This document shows, one piece after another, positions 51,182 to 59,386 of a DNA stretch of 61,844 bases; the first letter of the stretch is position 1; the number at the start of each line of letters is the position of its first letter. The notes under the pieces are model-generated. The model saw nothing but the letters and a program-made list of their open reading frames with translations. It did no database searches and was not told the DNA's origin. Position numbers and translations under genes: made by a program. The DNA comes from Acetomicrobium sp. S15 = DSM 107314 (GTDB lineage Bacteria > Synergistota > Synergistia > Synergistales > Thermosynergistaceae). The stretch lies in contig NZ_JADEVE010000173.1 of the NCBI RefSeq assembly GCF_016125955.1, forward strand, positions 1 to 61,844, in the 5' to 3' direction.

Positions 51182-52144
51182 ATGGTGGAACTGTCCAGGG
51201 AAAAGCTGCTTTGGATGTATCAGAAGATGGTCGAGATAAGGAAATTCGACCTGAAAGTGGACGAACTCTTCAAGAAGAACATGATATGGGGAACGTGCCA
51301 CCTCTACGTCGGAGAAGAGGCTACGGCCGTCGGCACGTGCGCCGCGTTGGAATCCGGCGATTACATAACCAGCACGCACAGAGGTCACGGTCACTGCATC
51401 GCCAAGGGCGCGGACATAAAGCGCATGATGGCCGAGCTCCTGGGCAAGGAAACGGGGTACTGCAAAGGCCGCGGCGGTTCGATGCACATCGTGGACGTCT
51501 CCACGGGAAACCTCGGAGCTAACGGCATAGTGGGCGCCGGTATCCCGATAGCCACAGGCGCCGCATTGGCCTCGAAGAGGAGAAAGGACGGTAAGGTTAC
51601 GGTCTGCTTCTTCGGCGACGGAGCTGTCAACGTGGGTCCTTTTCATGAATCTCTCAATATGGCGAGCATATGGAAGTTGCCGGTGGTTTACGTGTGCGAG
51701 AACAACCAGTATGCCATGTCAACGTCCGTTCAGAAAGCTACCGCAGTAAGAGACATAGCGGTTAGGGGTCAAAGTTACGACATGCCTGGTGTGGTGGTGG
51801 ACGGCAACGACGTCATCGCCGTATTTGAAACTGTGAGCGAGGCGGTGAACCGCGCCAGGCGCGGCGAGGGCCCCACGCTCGTAGAGAGCAAAACGTACCG
51901 CTTCTTCGGTCACTCCAAGAGCGACCCTCGCGTATACCGCAGCCGCGAAGAGGAACAAATGTGGATGGCGAAAGACCCGATCCCTCGCTTTGCCAATCTC
52001 CTAAAAGAAAAGGAGATAGCTACCGAGGAGGAGTTGAAATCCATAGACGAGCTCGTGGACAAGGAGATGGAAGAGGCCCTCGAGTTCGCGCTGAACAGCC
52101 CTCTTCCCAAACTTGAAGAGATAGCCAAATACGTTTACGCCTGA
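51182..52144 (+). CDS. 2-oxoacid/acetoin dehydrogenase complex E1 alpha subunit
   Basis: Thiamine-diphosphate-dependent subunit, 320 residues. The TPP motif is FFGDGAVNVGPFHESLNMASIWKLPVVYVCENN near residue 140-172 (shown in part: GDGAVNVG...CENN), preceded by GRGGSMHIVD near 95 and GIVGAGIPIATGAAL near 117. The serine-containing loop RSYDMPGVVVDG-like QSYDMPGVVVDGND near 195 is typical. It resembles AcoA and PDH E1alpha. E1beta and E2 genes follow with short gaps. Confidence 0.9.
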   Translation: MVELSREKLLWMYQKMVEIRKFDLKVDELFKKNMIWGTCHLYVGEEATAVGTCAALESGDYITSTHRGHGHCIAKGADIKRMMAELLGKETGYCKGRGGSMHIVDVSTGNLGANGIVGAGIPIATGAALASKRRKDGKVTVCFFGDGAVNVGPFHESLNMASIWKLPVVYVCENNQYAMSTSVQKATAVRDIAVRGQSYDMPGVVVDGNDVIAVFETVSEAVNRARRGEGPTLVESKTYRFFGHSKSDPRVYRSREEEQMWMAKDPIPRFANLLKEKEIATEEELKSIDELVDKEMEEALEFALNSPLPKLEEIAKYVYA

Positions 52145-52158
52145 TGGAGGGGTAGAAG

Positions 52159-53142
52159 ATGACTGAGAGGATGTACATAGACGCCCTCGCTGAGGCCATT
52201 AGAGAGGAGTTCGATCGCGACGAGCGCGTCTTCATGATCGGCGAAGACATAGGGGTGTACGGCGGCTCCTTCGGCGTCACGAAGGGGATGTACGAAAAAT
52301 ACAGAGATAAACTGGTGGATACGCCCATATCCGAAGCGAGCATCGTGGGCGTCGGTGTAGGTTGTGCCTTGGTGGGTTTGAGGCCAATCGTGGAGATAAT
52401 GTTTTCCGACTTCATGATGGACGCTATGGAGTTCATTGTAAACCAGGCGGCCAAACTCTCCTACATGACGGGGGGTCAGCTATGCGTGCCCATGGTAATA
52501 AGGAGCCCAATGGGGTCCGGTGCGGGTATGGCGGCCCAGCACTCTCAGAGCCTGCCTGCAATCTTCGCCCACATACCGGGGCTCAAAGTCGTCATGCCTG
52601 CGACACCCTATGACGTTAAGGGGCTCCTCAAAGCTGCTGTCAGAGACGACAATCCCGTGATATTTTTGGAGCACAAGCTGCTCTATTGGACGAAGGGAGA
52701 GGTGCCGGAAGGGGAGTATCTGGTTCCGCTTGGCAAGGCGGATGTGAAGCGGCAGGGGAGCGATATCACCCTTGTGGCCGGCTCTATTACGGTTCCACGG
52801 TCGTTGGAAGCTGCCGATGCGCTGGCTAAAGACGGGATCGAATGCGAAATCGTAGATGTGAGGTCGCTCTCTCCCCTCGACGTGGATACGATCGTTAGCT
52901 CCGTGAAGAAGACGGGTAGGCTCGCAATTGTCGAGGACGACAACGAGAACTACGGCTGGGGGGCTGAGGTGGCTGCCAAGATCACCAACAGCGAAGCCTT
53001 TGACTTTTTAGATGAACCGATTTTGAGGGTAGCGGGAAAGAATATACCCATACCGTATAGCCCGGAGCTCGAGAAAGCGGCTGTGCCCCAGGTGGAGGAC
53101 GTGATCTCTGCGGTTAAGGGCGTCTTCTCCGGAAGGGGGTAG
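52159..53142 (+). CDS. 2-oxoacid/acetoin dehydrogenase complex E1 beta subunit
   Basis: Partner of E1alpha, 327 residues. Family segments are VFMIGEDIGVYGGSFGVTKG near residue 24, DTPISEASIVGVGVGCAL near 54, and VVMPATPYDVKGLLKAAVRD near 143. The C-terminal transketolase domain includes ECEIVDVRSLSPLDVDTI near 230. It begins 14 bases after E1alpha. Acetoin, pyruvate or another 2-oxoacid could be the substrate. Confidence 0.9.
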   Translation: MTERMYIDALAEAIREEFDRDERVFMIGEDIGVYGGSFGVTKGMYEKYRDKLVDTPISEASIVGVGVGCALVGLRPIVEIMFSDFMMDAMEFIVNQAAKLSYMTGGQLCVPMVIRSPMGSGAGMAAQHSQSLPAIFAHIPGLKVVMPATPYDVKGLLKAAVRDDNPVIFLEHKLLYWTKGEVPEGEYLVPLGKADVKRQGSDITLVAGSITVPRSLEAADALAKDGIECEIVDVRSLSPLDVDTIVSSVKKTGRLAIVEDDNENYGWGAEVAAKITNSEAFDFLDEPILRVAGKNIPIPYSPELEKAAVPQVEDVISAVKGVFSGRG

Positions 53143-53146
53143 AAAG

Positions 53147-54385
53147 ATGGCGACAGTAGTCACGATGCCCAAACTCGGCACCACGATGACGGCCGGCGTG
53201 ATCCTAAAGTGGCTCAAAAAAGAGGGGGAGCGCGTAGAGAAGGGCGAGCCTCTCCTCGAGATTCAGACCGATAAGGTGAACATGGAAGAGGAAGCCTACG
53301 AAAGCGGCGTGCTCTTGAAGATCCTTGTACCGGAAGGGGTTGAGGTGCCTGTAAATCAGCCCATAGCCGTGATAGGTGCTGAGGGCGAAGATATTTCTTC
53401 CCTCTTGCGCGAAATTTCAGGTGAGGTGCCGCAAGCCGCAAAAAGCGCAGCCGTAGGGGCTCCTTCTGCTGAAAAAGAAGAGCCGGTCGCCGTTTCGGCC
53501 CCTGTGCCAGGGGAAGGAAAACCCAGGGCCACGCCTGCGGCGAGGAGGCTCGCCAGGGAATATGGCATCGACCTTACAACCATAAGAGGGAGCGGCCCAC
53601 GGGGCAGGGTTCACAGAGCGGATGTGGAGGAATACCTCAAGCGGGCTGTGCCCAGACCGGCTGAAGCACCTGCCGCTGCGGCAAAACAGGTGCCTCAAGT
53701 CCCTGGCAAAGTCATTCCGCTCTCCGGCATACGCGGCGTTATCGCCAAAAAGATGAGAGAGAGCGTAAATACGGCCCCGCATTACTTTGTGTTCATGGAG
53801 ATAGATATGACCGAAGCGCTCAAGGTGCGGGAGCGCATCAATGTAAAGCTTCCAGAGGCAGAGAGGCTCTCCATCAACACGCTCTTGGCCAAGGCGGCAG
53901 CTGTTGCGATTTCCGAGTTTCCTGTATTCAACTCCTATGTGGACGGCTCTAACATTGTGTTGAAAGAGGATATCAACATAGGCATAGCCGTAGCCATAGA
54001 AGAGGGGATAATCGTCCCGGTCATCAGAAACGTCGACAGGAAGGGCCTGCGAGACGTGGCCCGCGAAGAGAGAGAGCTCATCGCCAGGGCCAGGGCGAAG
54101 GCTTTGAAACCGGAGGATTACGAGGGTGGTAGCTTTACAATCTCAAACCTCGGCATGTTCGGCGTTCCGCGCTTTACGGCCATCATAAACCAGCCCGAGG
54201 TGGCGATCCTGGCCGTGGGTAAGGTGGCGGACAGAGTGGTCGTCGAGAATGAAGAGATGGTCATACGCCCGATTATGGAGGTGAGCCTATCCTCGGATCA
54301 TCGGGTAATAGACGGTGCTACAGCGTCGCGCTTCCTGAATCGGCTGAAGGAGATCATGGAAGACCCCATGCAGATGGCCCTTTGA
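53147..54385 (+). CDS. dihydrolipoamide acyltransferase (E2) of the 2-oxoacid/acetoin dehydrogenase
   Basis: 412 residues in the order lipoyl domain (1-78, lipoyl lysine in EIQTDKVNMEEE near 43), Ala/Pro linker, E3-binding domain (RATPAARRLAREYGID near 126), and catalytic domain (from about 190, with SSDHRVIDGATASRFL near 385 carrying the H-x3-DG motif). It transfers the acyl group to CoA. No dihydrolipoamide dehydrogenase (E3) gene is in the window, so E3 must come from elsewhere. It ends before a large inverted repeat. Confidence 0.93.
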   Translation: MATVVTMPKLGTTMTAGVILKWLKKEGERVEKGEPLLEIQTDKVNMEEEAYESGVLLKILVPEGVEVPVNQPIAVIGAEGEDISSLLREISGEVPQAAKSAAVGAPSAEKEEPVAVSAPVPGEGKPRATPAARRLAREYGIDLTTIRGSGPRGRVHRADVEEYLKRAVPRPAEAPAAAAKQVPQVPGKVIPLSGIRGVIAKKMRESVNTAPHYFVFMEIDMTEALKVRERINVKLPEAERLSINTLLAKAAAVAISEFPVFNSYVDGSNIVLKEDINIGIAVAIEEGIIVPVIRNVDRKGLRDVAREERELIARARAKALKPEDYEGGSFTISNLGMFGVPRFTAIINQPEVAILAVGKVADRVVVENEEMVIRPIMEVSLSSDHRVIDGATASRFLNRLKEIMEDPMQMAL

Positions 54386-54449
54386 CTTTAGGCTAACGGC
54401 GGGGGAGCTTCTTTACGAGATAGCCGGCTCCTGTAGTTGGTTGGATAAT

Positions 54450-54500
54450 ATACGCAACGCCGATTCCGGTTTATCAGTTGCAGGAATCGGCGTTGCGTAT
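54450..54500. terminator. 18-base inverted repeat between convergent genes, likely two-way terminator
   Basis: ATACGCAACGCCGATTCC (54450-54467) and its exact complement (54483-54500) flank a 15-base loop. It lies between the E2 gene and the convergent tautomerase gene. T tracts are weak (TTCTTTA on the plus side), so the stem itself probably does the work. Confidence 0.6.
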
Positions 54501-54503
54501 TCT

Positions 54504-54695
54504 TTACGATTTTTTGTCTATACGAAGCTCTCCGGCTACGGCGAAGTTGGTAAGGGGCATATCGTCGATGATTATCCGCACCGCATCGGGCTTCACGTCG
54601 ACGGCCCTGCAAATGGCATCCGTAACCTCTTTCACCAGCTTCCTCTTCTGCTCGACGTTTCTGCCCTCCAGCAGATGAATCTCCACTATCGGCAT
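54504..54695 (-). CDS. 4-oxalocrotonate tautomerase family protein
   Basis: 63 residues, the normal length for this small hexameric tautomerase. MPIVEIHLLEGR provides the catalytic N-terminal proline after Met removal, and the second segment RIIIDDMPLTNFAVAGEL matches the family. ATG 54695 follows GGGAGGGATTG on the minus strand; a six-codon longer frame would bury the proline and is rejected. Substrate unknown. Confidence 0.87.
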   Translation of the reverse strand: MPIVEIHLLEGRNVEQKRKLVKEVTDAICRAVDVKPDAVRIIIDDMPLTNFAVAGELRIDKKS

Positions 54696-54968
54696 GTCGC
54701 AATCCCTCCCCATTCATAATGTCGTTCGCCCGTATTTGCGGGCGCCTCTGCCCATTTATTCTACATGCTTTCGGCAGCTTTGCGTAACAGAGAAAGAGAA
54801 GGCCCTAACGGCGACGTAATATGTGTAGAATTAGAGATATATTATAATTGATTCAAATAAGGGAGGGTGGATCGTAGGACCGGAGTAGGTGTGCGCAGTA
54901 TAACGTTGTGGCTTTTGCTTATATCCTTCTAATGGCATTCAAAACAGTTGAAAGAAGGAGGAAGGGCC

Positions 54969-55658
54969 ATGAGCGATCTGATGCATGAAATAGCCAATTG
55001 GTCTAGTGTGAGGAGATACGATAATCGCAGTATACCGGACGAGGTATTACGGCGGATTTTAGATGCCGCGCGGCGCGCCCCGAGTTGGGCAAATGTGCAG
55101 TCGTGGCATTTTATAGTAGTAAAGGATCCAAGCACGAAGGCCAAATTGCGTCAGTTGGCCATGGGGCAGAAGTTTATAGAATCGGCAGATGCGGTCGTCG
55201 TGTGTTGTGGGGATCTTTCAGCATGGGGCGAAGAGGAGCGGTTGAAGCAGATGCGGCTGCTCTCGCCGGTCCTGGTTGATGACCTTGGCATATCCTTTGA
55301 CGAGGGTTTCATCAAAAGCTCGCTCAAAGATCCAGCGTATAATCCTGTCCTCCGCGGCAAGGAGATTCTTCTGGCGAGATTGTATGAACAGTTGTCCCTC
55401 GCCATTGCCTTCATGATACTTCAGGCGAAGCACGAGGGGGTCGGAAGCTGCATTATCGGGGCTATTGCCAACGAGATGACGGAAATGAATCCGGAGCTAT
55501 ACCGCGAAGTCCGACGCGACCTCAACCTTCCTGAGGATAAGCTGATTTTAACGCTCGTGACATTGGGATACCCGGCCGCTGGTGACCGACTCAAGCCGAG
55601 ACCTCGCAAGGATTTTGGCGAAGTTGTATCTCGGGAGAGATATGGCACTCCATTTTAA
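54969..55658 (+). CDS. nitroreductase family FMN oxidoreductase
   Basis: 229 residues. SSVRRYDNRSIPDEVLRRIL near residue 13 is the FMN phosphate-binding start, ARRAPSWANVQSWHFIVV near 38 continues it, and GSCIIGAIANEM near 160 and TLVTLGYPAAGDRLKPRPRKDF near the end complete the fold. It reduces nitro compounds, quinones or a specific enone; the physiological substrate is unknown. ATG 54969 follows GGAGGAAGG. A TATAAT sequence lies about 125 bases upstream. Confidence 0.88.
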   Translation: MSDLMHEIANWSSVRRYDNRSIPDEVLRRILDAARRAPSWANVQSWHFIVVKDPSTKAKLRQLAMGQKFIESADAVVVCCGDLSAWGEEERLKQMRLLSPVLVDDLGISFDEGFIKSSLKDPAYNPVLRGKEILLARLYEQLSLAIAFMILQAKHEGVGSCIIGAIANEMTEMNPELYREVRRDLNLPEDKLILTLVTLGYPAAGDRLKPRPRKDFGEVVSRERYGTPF

Positions 55659-55752
55659 AGAGGATGCGCAAACGAAAGGCCATCGAAGCGGTTGTTTTTT
55701 TATAACGCACCTTCTTTACGGATAGACTTAAAAGAGCTAAGGAGAGAAAGAC

Positions 55753-56736
55753 ATGAGGCGTTTTCATATAGCGGTCACGTTTGACATCGGCGAGAAAGAA
55801 AAGGAGCTGCTCCTAAAGGCGTTCTCCGGAGAGGTGACCCTTACTTTCCTCACCGAGATGAACGAGCGAGATAGAAAAGAAGCCCTATCTACTGCGGAGG
55901 TTCTGTTAGCCTGGAACCTCCCAAGGGAACTAAAAAAAGAAGAGTATCAATTGCTGCGCCGGCTGCGCTTCATCCAGCTCCTTTCCGCCGGCGCCGACCA
56001 CCTGCCCTTTGACGATATTCCTCCAGGTGTAAAGATAGCGAGCAATGTGGGCGCCTACGCCGAACCGATGGCAGAGCACGTCTTGGCTATGACGCTGGCG
56101 CTGTCAAAGCACCTCCTTGAAAATCACAAAAAGTTGGCGCAAGGTGAGTTCAACCAGTTCGAAGCGAACAAGATGCTTTCCGGCTCGACGGTCGGCATCA
56201 TCGGCTTTGGAGGCATCGGGCGCGCATCTGCTAAGCTCTTTCGTTGTCTCGGGTGTCGTATCTACGCCATTAATACAAGCGGCAAAACCGAAGAAGAGGT
56301 CGATTTCATCGGGACCCTGAAGGACCTTGATCATGTCTTAAGGGAGTCCGATGTCGTCGTCCTTTCGATTGCATTGAACAAACAGACCTATAACCTCATC
56401 GGCAAGCGCGAGTTGGAGCGGATGAAACGCGAGTGCATCTTGGTGAACGTAGCGCGAGGCGCCCTGATCGACGAGGAAGCCCTCTACGAACACCTAAAGA
56501 ACAACCCCGATTTTATGGCCGGCATCGACGCGTGGTGGGTTGAGCCGTTTGGCAAGGGACGTTTCCAGATGGATCACCCATTTTGCGATCTGCCCAATTT
56601 TCTCGGTTCGCCGCACAATTCTTCAATGGTGCCGGGGGTTATTCCCAAGGCCACTGCCCTGGCGGCGCAGAATATACTCAAGTTTTTACATGGAGAGGAA
56701 ATACGCGGGGTAGTATCGCGTGAACAATACTTGTAA
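55753..56736 (+). CDS. D-isomer-specific 2-hydroxyacid dehydrogenase family protein
   Basis: 327 residues. The NAD motif is VGIIGFGGIGRASAKLF near residue 147, the substrate arginine in LVNVARGALIDEEAL near 233, and the catalytic Glu/His region AGIDAWWVEP...GSPHNSSM near 258-295. The N-terminal catalytic half is more divergent. It may reduce a 2-keto acid or oxidise a D-hydroxy acid. The next gene, an SDR, starts 19 bases after its stop, so they form a pair. Confidence 0.88.
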   Translation: MRRFHIAVTFDIGEKEKELLLKAFSGEVTLTFLTEMNERDRKEALSTAEVLLAWNLPRELKKEEYQLLRRLRFIQLLSAGADHLPFDDIPPGVKIASNVGAYAEPMAEHVLAMTLALSKHLLENHKKLAQGEFNQFEANKMLSGSTVGIIGFGGIGRASAKLFRCLGCRIYAINTSGKTEEEVDFIGTLKDLDHVLRESDVVVLSIALNKQTYNLIGKRELERMKRECILVNVARGALIDEEALYEHLKNNPDFMAGIDAWWVEPFGKGRFQMDHPFCDLPNFLGSPHNSSMVPGVIPKATALAAQNILKFLHGEEIRGVVSREQYL

Positions 56737-56755
56737 TAAAGGAGGGAAACTCACA

Positions 56756-57535
56756 ATGAACTGTGAAAGATTAAAAGGTCGGGTAGCACTCGTTACAGGA
56801 GGCGGTCGTGGGATCGGCAAAGCCATCGCGAAGCGCCTTTATCAGGAAAAGGCCGACGTCGTAATCTGCGGCACCACGGAGGACGTGTTAAAGCGAGCAG
56901 CCGAAGAGGTTGCAACTGACGGGCGTGAGGTATTACCGATCGTATGTGACGTTTCGGATGCAAAGCAGGTAAGGGCAATGGTGAAAAAGGCCCGCGAGCG
57001 CTTCGGCAAGGTGGACATACTCGTAAATAATGCAGCCATAATGCTCAGGCACATAGGTTTTGAGCGGGCTGTGCGGCCATTTTACGAATTGGACGAGGCC
57101 GATTGGGATAGAGTTATGGCTGTAAATGTCAAAGGCATGTGGCTGTGTGCGCGCGAGGTCTTCCCGGACATGCGTTCACAGGGCTGGGGCCGTATCATAA
57201 ATATAGCCTCTGACACCGTTTATATTGGGCGGGGCAACGGCCTTCAATACATTACTTCCAAAGCAGCAGTAGTTGGGCTCACAAGGGCGCTTGCCTTCGA
57301 GGTGGGGCAATTTGGCATTACAGTTAATGCAATTTCGCCCGGATTGACGCAGAGCGAGACGGTTCGGGAAAACGACTTCGGGCAGATGAGCGAGGAGCTG
57401 GCCAAAAACTCGGCCATACCGAGGCTTGAATACCCTGAGGATTTAGTCGGAACTGCGGCTTGGCTTGCCTCAGACGATGCTGCCTTCGTGACAGGACAGA
57501 CCATAAGCGTATCCGGAGGCTTAAGCCTGCATTAA
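56756..57535 (+). CDS. SDR family oxidoreductase
   Basis: 259 residues with TGGGRGIGKAIAKRL near 15, NNAAIMLRH near 93, the serine in IINIASDTVYIG near 147 and the Y-x3-K in GLQYITSKAAVVGL near 165. The C-terminus is GQTISVSGGLSLH. It resembles 3-oxoacyl-ACP reductase-like sugar or alcohol dehydrogenases. ATG 56756 follows AAAGGAGGG. It probably works with the hydroxyacid dehydrogenase upstream; the substrate is unknown. Confidence 0.88.
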   Translation: MNCERLKGRVALVTGGGRGIGKAIAKRLYQEKADVVICGTTEDVLKRAAEEVATDGREVLPIVCDVSDAKQVRAMVKKARERFGKVDILVNNAAIMLRHIGFERAVRPFYELDEADWDRVMAVNVKGMWLCAREVFPDMRSQGWGRIINIASDTVYIGRGNGLQYITSKAAVVGLTRALAFEVGQFGITVNAISPGLTQSETVRENDFGQMSEELAKNSAIPRLEYPEDLVGTAAWLASDDAAFVTGQTISVSGGLSLH

Positions 57536-57549
57536 ACTATGAAGCAAGC

Positions 57550-57582
57550 GACCACGTGGGACAATCGCTGCCCCACGTGGTC
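57550..57582 (+). terminator. hairpin after the SDR gene
   Basis: An 11-base stem GACCACGTGGG (57550-57560) / CCCACGTGGTC (57572-57582) with an 11-base loop lies 15 bases after the stop. There is no T run directly behind it; one follows at about 57602. Confidence 0.6.
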
Positions 57583-57628
57583 GGCATTGGCTACGCTACA
57601 AGTTTTTAAGAAACGTTAGCTGACTTAT

Positions 57629-57796
57629 TTACAAGCAGGAACTTCCTCTGTCTTTGGGGGTTTTATTCTGTCCGGAGTCTTCTGGAATTTCCTCGAGCTC
57701 AATATTGCAGCAACAACATGAATTCTTTTTGGCTTTTCTTTCCCGATAAGACGTGCAAACACCCCCCTTTTTCTCCTTTTCGTTATTATTTTGCAT
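57629..57796 (-). CDS. possible small Cys-rich protein
   Basis: A 55-residue frame (from ATG 57796; GTG 57814 is an alternative). It is strongly hydrophilic and contains NSCCCCNIELEEIPED near its middle and SSCL at the C-terminus, with many Lys residues. Four adjacent cysteines followed by an acidic segment suggest metal binding. There is no strong ribosome binding site, and an overlapping frame of equal length exists, so the call is uncertain. I do not recognise a family. Confidence 0.3.
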   Translation of the reverse strand: MQNNNEKEKKGGVCTSYRERKAKKNSCCCCNIELEEIPEDSGQNKTPKDRGSSCL

Positions 57797-57864
57797 ATTT
57801 CCCGACTTCCGCACATTTAATGCCTAAACCCTTGTAAACACAGGATTCTTAAAAAATATAGGCA

Positions 57865-58473
57865 CTACAATGCCCATTCCCAAGGGTTTATCCTCCCTAA
57901 GCTATGCCTGTTCCTATACCTTTCGAGCGACGTAATTATTGTCGGCTTAGGATCTCTCTTCAACCCCACTGCGCCGTATATCTTTTTCGCTTCTGGGCTC
58001 ATGGCTCTGGGAAACCTGTATATCGTGCCCGTCGAAGAGTCTTTCATTATGACGCTATCCACCTTGGATAAGACCTGCCTCACTTCGTCCAAGGAGTAAG
58101 ACTTGCCCTTACAGAGTTTGAGCCTGTGCTCTAAGTGCCTTTGAAGCGTAAAGGCTATATAGCAGATGGCTATGTGAGATTCTATCCTCTCCTTCTTCCA
58201 GTGAAAGATGGGTCTAAAGCGCAAGGGCCCTTTGGCCACCCTGAAGGATTCCTCTATCTTCCAGAAGTTTTTGTAATATTGCAATACCTCGGGGATATCC
58301 TCTCTTCTGACATTCATGTTGGTGACTATCCCGCTTGTTCCATCCCAGGAGGCATCCTCTGCCACCTTCGCCTCATCGAGATCGTAGATCGGGCGGCGCG
58401 TTCGAGTTGCTTTGGCGAGCTGGACAAGTATATAAACTATATAATTAGCATGCTGCATAAGGAACAAAAGCAT
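57865..58473 (-). pseudogene. IS1634-type (IS4 superfamily) transposase, C-terminal fragment
   Basis: About 180 residues match the C-terminal third of IS1634-family transposases: YDLDEAKVAEDASWDGTSGI, then YYKNFWKIEESFRVAKGPL with the catalytic Glu region (Y-x-W-x-I-E-x-x-F), and FRPIFHWKKERIESHIAICY. The DDE aspartates and the N-terminus are absent. Residues before about 58415 look unrelated, so the element was cut there. No inverted repeats were found. It lies beside a vapBC pair. Confidence 0.78.
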
Positions 58474-58516
58474 GATATAGGGGCAACACGAAGCTAATTA
58501 AAATCTGACAGGCTCA

Positions 58517-58939
58517 CTAAAAATCTTCCACCCAAAGCAAATAATCGAATTTATCCTTAAGAGCGTTGTAAAGTTTCTTATCTGCAGTGACAAGGGGAGC
58601 TTTTTGAGCTTGGGCCAAGGCCAGGTAGGCCGAGTCGTAAGCCGAACGGTCGTAAAGATGAGCTATCTTTAACGTTTCGATGCAAGAGACTTGATTTTCG
58701 GGGATACTCATAAACTCAAATTCTCTCAGCGCCCTTTCGGCATCGCTCGGCTTTGTCCTGCTGATCTTAAGAGCTCTCCATATGGCATTGGTAACTTCAT
58801 ACTTCAGAAGTGGCACGGTGAGCAGCTTCAAGTCATCCAAGAGGAACTGGGACAACAGCCGCAATGCAGGGTCTCTATGTGGTTCGTCCGGCAGCAGGCT
58901 GGCAATTACCACCGAAGCATCCACAGTCAGCTTAGTCAC
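58517..58939 (-). CDS. vapC: VapC-like PIN domain toxin
   Basis: 140-residue PIN RNase. Acidic active-site residues are visible: LTVDASVVIASLL (Asp7), LKYEVTNAIWRAL (Glu near 47), LYDRSAYDSAYLALA (Asp near 101) and LVTADKKLYNAL (Asp near 119). All positions are intact, so the toxin is likely functional. It overlaps the antitoxin gene by eight bases, the typical VapBC layout. Confidence 0.9.
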   Translation of the reverse strand: MTKLTVDASVVIASLLPDEPHRDPALRLLSQFLLDDLKLLTVPLLKYEVTNAIWRALKISRTKPSDAERALREFEFMSIPENQVSCIETLKIAHLYDRSAYDSAYLALAQAQKAPLVTADKKLYNALKDKFDYLLWVEDF

Positions 58940-59168
58940 TACGGGTCTCCAACTCTTCTCTTGATGGGTAATATATGTCCTCCAGCGTCAGCCCCTTGAA
59001 CTCCTCACCTAACTCGACCCACTTCTTGAGGGTCTGCCTCCTTAAGCTGGCTACAGCGGCTTCCTCCAGAAATTCGCTCCTCTTGCGAGGGCCCACAATT
59101 CCGTCGATCTGCTGGATCACCTTTTTTGAAAGGTTAACCTGCGTTCTGCGCTTTTGGTTTTCTTTCAT
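58932..59168 (-). CDS. vapB: VapB-like ribbon-helix-helix antitoxin
   Basis: 78 residues. RTQVNLSKKVIQQIDGIVG followed by RSEFLEEAAVASLRRQ is a ribbon-helix-helix DNA-binding domain at residues 8-45. The C-terminal 30 residues are acidic (LEDIYYPSREELETRSD) and would wrap around VapC. ATG 59168 is preceded by AGGGGCGG on the minus strand. It should repress its own operon. Confidence 0.83.
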   Translation of the reverse strand: MKENQKRRTQVNLSKKVIQQIDGIVGPRKRSEFLEEAAVASLRRQTLKKWVELGEEFKGLTLEDIYYPSREELETRSD

Positions 59169-59316
59169 TTAACCGCCCCTTTATGGGTTATTTTTTACAG
59201 CTAAATTATACATCATAATTAGCCGACTGATACCAGTTGGGCCCGCACTGTGCGTTTGTTCTCGTTGCCATGTGCGTCACTGTTTTGAACGCTCTCAGAG
59301 GGGTTACACATTGCGC

Positions 59317-59345
59317 TTGACAAATCCTGACCATACTCATATAAT
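59317..59345 (+). promoter_or_regulatory. consensus sigma-70/sigma-A promoter of the ctsR operon
   Basis: TTGACA (59317-59322), exactly 17 bases, TATAAT (59340-59345): a perfect match to the vegetative consensus. CtsR boxes start seven bases after the -10. Confidence 0.9.
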
Positions 59346-59351
59346 ACTTCT

Positions 59352-59381
59352 CGTCAAAAAAGGTCAAAGTAGGGGGTCAAA
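59352..59381 (+). promoter_or_regulatory. CtsR operator with three heptamer repeats
   Basis: CGTCAAA (59352-59358), AAA, GGTCAAA (59362-59368) forms a CtsR box with the canonical three-base spacing and one mismatch. A third GGTCAAA (59375-59381) follows after six bases and overlaps the ctsR ribosome binding site GGGGG. This indicates autoregulation at both transcription start and possibly translation. Confidence 0.8.
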
Positions 59382-59386
59382 GCCGT

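Noticed and set aside
54388-54717. 109-codon minus-strand frame overlapping the tautomerase
   Set aside because: Shadow frame; the 4-oxalocrotonate tautomerase frame explains the region.
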